DNA from: an uncultured Collinsella sp.
GTDB lineage: Bacteria; Actinomycetota; Coriobacteriia; Coriobacteriales; Coriobacteriaceae
NCBI GenBank assembly: GCA_902479095.1
Contig: CABSNL010000011.1
Location: 1 to 45,304 of the forward strand
Length of the DNA: 45,304 nt
Direction of reading: 5' to 3'
Shown piece by piece: positions 8,576 through 14,488 of the stretch (the stretch's first letter is position 1; each line of letters starts with the position of its first letter). The notes beneath the pieces were generated by a model. That model was not told the DNA's origin, did not search any database, and worked only from the letters and a program-made list of their open reading frames with translations. The position numbers and the translations under genes are program-made.

Positions 8576-9680
8576 CTATTTCACGCATTGAGCCGCGAGA
8601 TAGTCGCGGAAGAATGGCAATTCAAATGCGACGAGCCCTCGTCCTCGTTCCCCGATGATGCCGGCATCTATCATGCGGCGTCGGTAGCGGGAGACCTGCT
8701 GCGGCGAACGCTTAAGGCGCTCGACAAGGTCGGCGGTGGTGGACTCTTCCTCGTCATCGAGCATGGCGATGAGGAATCGCTTGTCCTCTGCAGTGAGTTC
8801 CCGATAGGTTGCCGCGAGGATTCGGTCGTCCATCTCGTCGCGCGCGATTTTGATTCCCAGGTCAAAGTCGCGTGACGAGATTTCCTTCGAATCGCTTGTG
8901 AGATCCCAAGCACGGTAGCCTACGAGTTGCAATAGGAAGGGAAAACCAGAGATCGAGCGAACGGCTCTATCGATTCCCTCAGCATCTGCCAGGCGATCGT
9001 TTTCCTGGATTGTGCGAATCAAGGCCTCTCGCACGTCATAGTCGGCAATGCGACCCAGATGATATTGTTGGGCGCGGCGAAGGAACGAGACCGTCTTGTG
9101 GTTCAGCAACGTCGAGACGTTGTTGGGAAGTCCCGCCATGAGCAGCGCGACGCGTCTCCCATCGGTCACAAAGTGCTGATACGTCGCTGCGAGCTGAATC
9201 ATCTCGTCGAGTGTCGGGTCCACCTCGTCAACCGTGACGAGCAGACCGGTGCCCGCTTCGTTGAGCTGGTCGATGATGTCGCTCATGCGATACCGCCAGG
9301 TTGAGGCATCGTGAACGCGACTGACCTCGATGCTGCCGAGCGGTGCAATTCCGAGACCGGTGACTTCGAAGCGGTTGGACGGGTCGATAAGATGGCCGGC
9401 AGCACGTTTCGCCCCGAACTCGATTTCCTCAAGCATTCCCGGGAGCGCGGTCGTCTTTACGGCAATCCAGCCGTGGGATTCCGCCCTTGTCGCGAGCGAC
9501 GACATGAGAGCGGTTTTACCGGTTTCACGAGCGCCTGAGAAGATCGAGGTCAATTCTGGGCGCCTGCGCTGGCTCAAGAAGGCACGGTCCAAATCCCGAA
9601 TAATCTGTTGTCTGCCAGCGAGGTGGGCAGGAACCTCACCAAAACTGGGGGGGGGTAAACGGGTTCTCGAGATATTCCAC
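8576..9680 (-). CDS. AAA+ ATPase paralogue, reading frame broken at a C9 tract
   Basis: From a GTG at 9680 (AAAGGAGAG upstream) the frame reads MEYLENPFTPP and then slips at nine C. With eight C it would continue SFGEVPAHLAGR into an intact ATPase of 367 residues, matching the 372-residue paralogue at 4911. Walker A is GARETGKT (49-56 in the repaired protein) and Walker B is LLVTVDE; FLRRAQQYHLGR and a C-terminal winged helix follow. As sequenced, only 8576-9592 is open from an internal ATG with no N-terminal module. This may be a slippage-switched gene, a recent pseudogene or a homopolymer sequencing error. It is convergent with the UvrA-like gene. Confidence 0.75.
9647..9655 (-). repeat. 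Homopolymer of nine C (minus strand) in the ATPase 5' end
   Basis: On the minus strand the tract reads TTTA, nine C, AGTTTT. Only 8 or 11 C put the start codon at 9680 in frame with the ATPase body. Tracts of this length are prone to slipped-strand mispairing. Confidence 0.85.
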
Positions 9681-9798
9681 AGAGCTCTCCTTTCACACCG
9701 CCGTTTAACTTCATTTTACTTTAGTTAATTCTGATTAAAAGTGAGGGCTCTTTATCTAGAGCATCAATTAGGCGTGTGTGCCATCGGCGCGGCGCTTG

Positions 9799-9831
9799 AA
9801 TGTGACAAAGGGACAGTTCCTTTGTCACATT
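9799..9831. repeat. GGGACAG-loop hairpin, copy 3, overlapping a stop codon
   Basis: Arms AATGTGACAAAGG (9799-9811) and CCTTTGTCACATT (9819-9831) enclose GACAGTT. The TGA stop of trmL (minus strand, 9825-9827) is in the arm. Except for the outermost bases it is identical to copy 1, but in the opposite orientation relative to its gene. Confidence 0.85.
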
Positions 9832-10424
9832 CCCGGAAAGCCTGTTTGGCGTAGGGCCTCGTAGAGGACGATGGCGGCGCTGTTGGAAAGGTTGAGGGCG
9901 CTGATGCGGTAGTCGTCCGGGTTGACGAAGTTGCCGCAGATATCCTGCCGAAGGATGGCCTCGTGGCTGTTCTCGGTATGCCCCAGCGATTCCTCGTGAG
10001 CTTCCCAAGCCTCGGCGTTATCGAGTGAGTCGCAATCGCGCAGCATCGGGATGCGCTCGCAACGCTCGGGCGCTGCGGCAAGCAGTGGCTCGGGAATGCC
10101 CGAGCTCTCGCTGCCAAAGACCAAGTAGTCGCCGTCGCGGTAGGTGCTTTGCGCATAGGTGCGGCGTGCCTTTTTGGTCAGTAGATGTAGGCGCTCGTCG
10201 GCAGGGGAGAGGTCGTTGCGCGCAAGGAAATCCTCCCAGCCGGCATAGGTCGTCACGTCCAAGTTTTGCCAGTAGCCCAGGCCGGCGCGACGTACCGTCT
10301 TGTCGTCGAGCGAAAAGCCCAGCGGCTCCACCAGATGCAGGCGGGCGCCGGTGACCACGCAGGTACGGCCGATATTGCCCGTATTGGCGGGAATCTCGGG
10401 CGCATACAGCACAATGTTGAACAT
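9825..10424 (-). CDS. trmL: tRNA (cytidine(34)-2'-O)-methyltransferase TrmL-like, with insertion
   Basis: This is a 199-residue SPOUT methyltransferase. Residues 1-35 (NIVLYAPEIPANTGNIGRT, HLVEPLGF) and the knot segments FGSESSGIPEPLL (103-115), RIPM (124-127) and LNLSNSAAIVLYEALRQTGFPG (178 on) match TrmL, which 2'-O-methylates the wobble base of tRNA-Leu. Usual TrmL is ~155 residues. The extra length is a polar insert at about 130-176 (NAEAWEAHEESLGHTENSHE and following) inside the SAM-binding knot. ATG 10424 follows AAGGAGAT. The C-terminus ends at Met, with the stop in a hairpin. Confidence 0.88.
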   Translation of the reverse strand: MFNIVLYAPEIPANTGNIGRTCVVTGARLHLVEPLGFSLDDKTVRRAGLGYWQNLDVTTYAGWEDFLARNDLSPADERLHLLTKKARRTYAQSTYRDGDYLVFGSESSGIPEPLLAAAPERCERIPMLRDCDSLDNAEAWEAHEESLGHTENSHEAILRQDICGNFVNPDDYRISALNLSNSAAIVLYEALRQTGFPGM

Positions 10425-10447
10425 GAATCTCCTTGGCTCAGAACGAA

Positions 10448-10486
10448 AAACCACCACGAAGGGGACAGACGCCTTCGTGGTGGTTT
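10448..10486. terminator. GGGACAG-loop hairpin, copy 4; also a terminator for the COG0523 gene
   Basis: Arms AAACCACCACGAAGG (10448-10462) and CCTTCGTGGTGGTTT (10472-10486) make a 15-bp stem around GGACAGACG. On the minus strand it is followed by a T-run (GGTTTTTCG), 40 nt past the COG0523 stop and just before trmL. It therefore also works as an intrinsic terminator. Confidence 0.8.
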
Positions 10487-10525
10487 GGCGGTTGTGTAGG
10501 CGGAAAAATGCCCGCTTGGATAAAC

Positions 10526-11656
10526 CTAGACGCGGTGCCAGTCGGTCAGGCAGGCATCGAGGGAGGCGATGAGCGCATCCTTGTCCATGTGACGGCCGAT
10601 GATGCACAGGCTCGTCATGCGGTCGCCCGTCTCGTCGTCCCAAATCTGTATGATCTCGGGGTTCTCGTCGATGATCTTCTGCTTCTCGCCCTCGGGCGCC
10701 GAGTCGACAAACAGACCGTTCTCCATCAGGCGCATCTGGTGGCCAGCCTGCTCAAACATGTAGCACATGTCCGGATCGCCGGTCTGCCACAACGGACCCT
10801 TGACGCGAATGACCTCGTCGGGCCACTCCTGCTCAACAAAATCGGTGAACTTCTGCAGGTCAAACGGCTTGCGGCGCGAGTAAACAAAGGTCTCGATGTC
10901 GTACTCGAGCACCTCGGGGTCGTCGTGCTCCTCGGGATGCTCCATGGCCTCGATCCAGGCGGCGGAGTTATAGGCGCGCATAAAGTCGAAGCGGTCGGTA
11001 TCGAGCAGCTCCTCCATGGGGACCTCGCCGTTTTGGGCCTCGACGATCACGGCGTCCTTCTGCAGGCTGCGCACGATAGCCTTGAGCTCGGCGATCTGCT
11101 CGGGACTCACGGTATCGGTCTTGTTGAGGATCAGCGTGGAGCAGAACTCGATCTGCTGGATGAGCAGGCTTTCGATGTCGTCCTCGTCGATATCCTCGGC
11201 CAGCAGGTCGCGACCGCCGTTGAACTCGTCGTACATGCGGGCGCAGTCGACCACGGCCACGATGTTGTCGAGCGCGAGCTTGGGCTCGCCGCCCACCTTG
11301 GCCTCGTCGCAGAAGCTCGAGATGGTGTAGGCGATGGGGATGGGCTCGCAAATGCCCGAGGCCTCGATGATGATGTAATCGAAGTTGCCCGAATCGGCGA
11401 TGCCCTGCAGCTGGTTAGCAAGGTCGTCCGAAAGCGTGCAGCAGATGCAGCCGTTGGTGAGCGGGATGAGGTCGTCGGTCTCGGAAAGGCCGCCGTCGGC
11501 GATAAGGCTGGCGTCGACGTTGATCTCGCCGATATCGTTGACGATCACGGCGGCGCGGATGCCGCCGTCGTTAGCGAGGATGTGGTTGAGCAGCGTGGTC
11601 TTGCCGGCACCGAGGTATCCGGTAAGCATGATGATCTTCACGGGTTTGTTGGGCAT
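10526..11656 (-). CDS. COG0523 (CobW/ZNG1-type) GTP-binding metallochaperone
   Basis: This 376-residue G3E GTPase has Walker A GYLGAGKTT (13-21), the metal-binding CxCC motif NGCICC (68-73), the switch-like DYIIIEASGICEP and the base-recognition NKTD. A C-terminal CobW_C domain includes YSRRKPFDL and ends near WHRV. The family delivers metals, usually zinc, to client proteins. An acidic stretch (EHPEEHDDPEVLEYD) precedes the C-domain, where others have His-rich linkers. ATG 11656 follows AAAGGAGG. I see no cobalamin genes nearby and no recognisable Zur box upstream, so metal and client are open. Confidence 0.87.
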   Translation of the reverse strand: MPNKPVKIIMLTGYLGAGKTTLLNHILANDGGIRAAVIVNDIGEINVDASLIADGGLSETDDLIPLTNGCICCTLSDDLANQLQGIADSGNFDYIIIEASGICEPIPIAYTISSFCDEAKVGGEPKLALDNIVAVVDCARMYDEFNGGRDLLAEDIDEDDIESLLIQQIEFCSTLILNKTDTVSPEQIAELKAIVRSLQKDAVIVEAQNGEVPMEELLDTDRFDFMRAYNSAAWIEAMEHPEEHDDPEVLEYDIETFVYSRRKPFDLQKFTDFVEQEWPDEVIRVKGPLWQTGDPDMCYMFEQAGHQMRLMENGLFVDSAPEGEKQKIIDENPEIIQIWDDETGDRMTSLCIIGRHMDKDALIASLDACLTDWHRV

Positions 11657-11742
11657 ATGCCCTCCTTTGTTAGACATGGCTTACAGTTAAATCTTATGCC
11701 AAACGCCTGCTCTTATACCCAAGCGCCGGCAAATAACACAGG

Positions 11743-12084
11743 CTACTCCCAGGCTCCCCACACATCGGGGCAATAACCGACGGTGGCCTTTTTGCCGTTG
11801 CGCACGATGGGCTCGGCTAGAACCTGCTGATTCTCGAGCAGTTTATCGAAGCGCTGGCTAGGGGTGAGGTGCTGGATGAGCGCGAGCGTCTCCTCGTCCT
11901 TGGCCTTGGGGTTGAGTAGCTTGTCGATGCCGCCGACCGCCTGCATCACGCTCGTGAGCTCGCCCTTGCTCATCTCCTTTTCCTTAAGGTCAATAAACTG
12001 CACCTTAATGCGGCGCTCCTTAAAATAGCGTTGGGCCTTCTTGGTATCAAAGGACTTTTTGGTGCCGAAGATTTGAATATTCAT
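11743..12084 (-). CDS. ArsC/Spx-family thioredoxin-fold protein lacking the catalytic cysteine
   Basis: This 113-residue protein matches the ArsC/YffB/Spx fold: MNIQIFGTKKSFDTKKAQRYF (beta-1, helix-1), VQFIDLKEKEMSKGEL, GGIDKLLNPK, and LAEPIVRNGKKATVGYCPDVW, the usual cis-Pro and C-terminal segment. In active members the loop after strand 1 carries Cys (for example xNCDTxKKA). Here the aligned positions read KKSFDTKKA, with no cysteine; the only Cys is in the C-terminal VGYCPD. It is therefore unlikely to be an arsenate reductase and could be regulatory or structural. Start ATG 12084; 12 nt separate it from the reductase gene upstream, so they probably share a transcript. Confidence 0.83.
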   Translation of the reverse strand: MNIQIFGTKKSFDTKKAQRYFKERRIKVQFIDLKEKEMSKGELTSVMQAVGGIDKLLNPKAKDEETLALIQHLTPSQRFDKLLENQQVLAEPIVRNGKKATVGYCPDVWGAWE

Positions 12085-12096
12085 GGTCCCGCCGCT

Positions 12097-12720
12097 CTAT
12101 CGAATGAAGTTGGTCGTTGCGCGATCTGCCTCGGGTGCGTTGATACCGGCGGCCTGTCCTGCCTCGATACAGCGCAGGAGCCAGGCCATGTTTTTGCCGA
12201 TGTTTCGCATGGTGGCAAGGCCCTCGGCATCCCCATCGGCGTCGCCGGGTACGCGTCCAAACACGTTGTTCCAGTAGGTGGAAGCAACTACGGGCATTTG
12301 CTTAATGGTGAAGTACTTGTTGAGCACATCGAACGTGGTTGACGTGCCGCCGCGACGGGCGACGGCGACCGCGGCGCCGGGTTTGTGCTCAAAGGCATGC
12401 CCGCCTGCATAGAAGGCGCGATCGAGGGCCGAAAGGATGCGTCCGCTGGGGTGCGCATAGTAGACGGGTGAGCCAAAGACAAAACCATCTGCTTGCTCGG
12501 CGGCAGCGATGAGCTCGTTCACCACGTCATCGTCAAAGGTGCAGCGACCGCCAAGTTTGCCGCACTGGCCGCAACCGATGCAATCGCGAATGGGCTTGGC
12601 GCCCAGCTGAAACACCTCGGTATCAATGCCTTCGGCATTGAGCTGCTCGGCGACCTCGGCGAGTGCGCGGGCGGTGTTGCCGTTTGCCTTGGGGCTGCCA
12701 TTGACCAAAAGAACCTTCAT
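12097..12720 (-). CDS. Flavodoxin-fold NAD(P)H-dependent FMN reductase / iron-sulfur flavoprotein-like
   Basis: This 207-residue protein opens with the FMN-binding signature KVLLVNGSPKANGNTARAL (about 2-20). It then has DCIGCGQCGKLGGRCTFDDD, a four-cysteine motif as in iron-sulfur flavoproteins and azoreductase-like family members. GSPVYYAHPSGRILSALDRAFYAG is the second FMN loop, and VARRGGTSTTFDVLN follows. It probably reduces flavin or a quinone/azo substrate with NAD(P)H in the cytoplasm. Start ATG 12720 (GTG 12723 just before it) follows AGAGGGAG. It is upstream of the ArsC-like gene on the same strand. Confidence 0.85.
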   Translation of the reverse strand: MKVLLVNGSPKANGNTARALAEVAEQLNAEGIDTEVFQLGAKPIRDCIGCGQCGKLGGRCTFDDDVVNELIAAAEQADGFVFGSPVYYAHPSGRILSALDRAFYAGGHAFEHKPGAAVAVARRGGTSTTFDVLNKYFTIKQMPVVASTYWNNVFGRVPGDADGDAEGLATMRNIGKNMAWLLRCIEAGQAAGINAPEADRATTNFIR

Positions 12721-12781
12721 CACAAACTCCCTCTGCTTTTGGTGACTTCTGCGGAGGATTATCGCACGAGAGGGTAGATGG

Positions 12782-12828
12782 CGTGGGGCGCGATGTGAAA
12801 CGGCTTGTGTTTCACATCGCGCCCCACG
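12782..12828. terminator. 20-bp perfect hairpin between reductase and GGDEF genes
   Basis: The arms at 12782-12801 (starting CGTGGGGCGCGATG) and 12809-12828 are exact complements with a 7-nt loop, GGCTTGT. It begins 4 nt beyond the GGDEF gene stop on the minus strand, so it most likely ends that transcript. There is no T-run. Confidence 0.8.
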
Positions 12829-12831
12829 ACG

Positions 12832-14361
12832 CTAGTTCAGCTTGGTGCCCGGTACTTGCGGTGCCTCTTTAAGCAACGCTTTGAGCTCGTTCAAAATGGA
12901 AACGGGCTGTCGATCGACAGCGTCCAGATGAAGCGTCGCCACACGAATGGGTGGCTGATATTCAAGCGAGCCGATGAGCACGGGAGAACCCAGGAATCGT
13001 TCGATTTCATCTGCGAGCACGTCGATTGCCTCGGGGCCGAGCTCATCGAAGAGTGCCACGAACATCGGCCCCGTCGAGCGGAACAGGCGGCCCTTGCCGC
13101 GCGAACAATCCATGAGGCAGGCGGCGCTTTCGGCGAGCACGCGGTCGCCTGCATCGAATCCAAAGCGGGCATTGACCTCGGCGATATCGTCGACCTTAAT
13201 GGCAATAAAGCCTGCCTCGTGCGGCACACGGCGCATCTCTCCAATAGCGTTGACCAGCGCGTGGACATCGCCCAGGCCGGTCACGGAATCGGTCGTATCC
13301 GCTAGGCTTCGGTTGACGATAATGCCCACATACATGCTGGGTTCGGTATCGGTGCCGTCCAAGCGGTAGCCCGTGCAGTCGCAAAGCACGTATTTTCCGG
13401 TGGCATCCATTACGCGATACTGCATGTAGTGGAAGTGCCACGTGCCGTTTATCACCATGTCGAGCTCGGCGCGTACGTTGTCGCGGTCCTCGGGATGAAC
13501 GCGGGCAAGCCACATATCGACCGAATTAAAAGGATGCTGGGAGGGCAGGTCAAAATCGCGCACGGCGTTAACCGACCATTGCGATTCGCCCGTATCGAGG
13601 TTAAGGATGAACGGATAGCGCGTCTCGGAGCTCATGGAGATCGCTTGGAACACCCGGTCGTTGCAGGGAAGCTGATCGACGATTGGGCGTTGCGGCGCGT
13701 CATTGTCTTTCGGCTGCTGCACGCGATGCATAAGCTTATAGCGATACATCTTGCGATCAGCATCCATCGTCATCTGGCGACGCGTGTCGCCAGCAAGTGG
13801 ATCGACGCGCGAGCAGCCAAAGCTAAAGCTGCCGATCATAGGCGCCTTGCCACCTGAGCTCGCCTCGATCAGTCCGGTACGTACCTGTTCCAAGCGCTGC
13901 TCGAGTTCAGTCTCGTTTGCGGAGAGCGAGATGAGCACAAACTCGTCTCCACCGATACGGAACAGCATCTCATTGTGCTCCATGGCTTCGGAGAGCGTGC
14001 GGCAGATGCTCAGAATATAGCGATTGCCTTCGGCGTGGCCAAACCTATCATTGCAATGTTTGAGATGGTCGATGTCAATATAGGCGCAGGTGAAGGGGTC
14101 GCCTTTGCGCCAGAGTTGCTCGACGTGACGGTCGAGTCCGCTGCGGTTGCCCAAGTTGGTGAGCGGGTCGATATAGGCGTTGCTCTCAAGCAGCCGGCGC
14201 TCTTGTTGCAGGATGGCATGCGTCTTTTGCAGTTGCTCGCCAACGGCGCGTAGTTCAGCAGGCAGCGCGGCAACATCGAGTTCGGCGGTCGAGATGCCAT
14301 TCGCAAGTCGCTGAAGATAGGCAATAATCGATTGCTCACCCAGGCGATATGACTCGTTCAT
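12832..14361 (-). CDS. Diguanylate cyclase: GGDEF - PAS - degenerate GGDEF
   Basis: This is a 509-residue cytoplasmic protein. Residues 1-60 form a helical or coiled-coil lead. An active-type GGDEF domain follows, with DPLTNLGNR (65-73), YIDIDHLKHCND (94-105) and RIGGDEF (135-141). A PAS-like region (LNLDTGESQWSVNAV ... FHYMQYRVMDATGKYVLC) comes next. Last is a second GGDEF-fold domain in which the signature is replaced by STGPMF, so that copy should be inactive. Likely product is c-di-GMP, gated by the PAS domain. ATG 14361 has AGGGGG about 11 nt upstream. It shares its architecture with the next gene and follows it in the same direction. Confidence 0.85.
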   Translation of the reverse strand: MNESYRLGEQSIIAYLQRLANGISTAELDVAALPAELRAVGEQLQKTHAILQQERRLLESNAYIDPLTNLGNRSGLDRHVEQLWRKGDPFTCAYIDIDHLKHCNDRFGHAEGNRYILSICRTLSEAMEHNEMLFRIGGDEFVLISLSANETELEQRLEQVRTGLIEASSGGKAPMIGSFSFGCSRVDPLAGDTRRQMTMDADRKMYRYKLMHRVQQPKDNDAPQRPIVDQLPCNDRVFQAISMSSETRYPFILNLDTGESQWSVNAVRDFDLPSQHPFNSVDMWLARVHPEDRDNVRAELDMVINGTWHFHYMQYRVMDATGKYVLCDCTGYRLDGTDTEPSMYVGIIVNRSLADTTDSVTGLGDVHALVNAIGEMRRVPHEAGFIAIKVDDIAEVNARFGFDAGDRVLAESAACLMDCSRGKGRLFRSTGPMFVALFDELGPEAIDVLADEIERFLGSPVLIGSLEYQPPIRVATLHLDAVDRQPVSILNELKALLKEAPQVPGTKLN

Positions 14362-14399
14362 GATGGATAACCCCCTTGGGCGGAACAACGGTTTGTATC

Positions 14400-14430
14400 A
14401 TATCCCCAATTCGGTTTGAATTGGGGATAT
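14400..14430. terminator. 13-bp hairpin between the two c-di-GMP genes
   Basis: Arms ATATCCCCAATTC (14400-14412) and GAATTGGGGATAT (14418-14430) enclose GGTTT. It lies after the 905-residue gene and 39 nt before the next minus-strand start, so it could terminate one gene or regulate the other. Confidence 0.7.
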
Positions 14431-14488
14431 AAGTTAGCTAATGGAGACAAATTCCCCCTCCGGCGGTGGCGTTTTGCGCGCGAGCGTA

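Noticed and set aside
10433..11776. 447-codon plus-strand frame over the COG0523 gene
   Set aside because: The opposite strand encodes clear Walker A and CxCC motifs; this frame is low-complexity Val/His/Asp shadow sequence.
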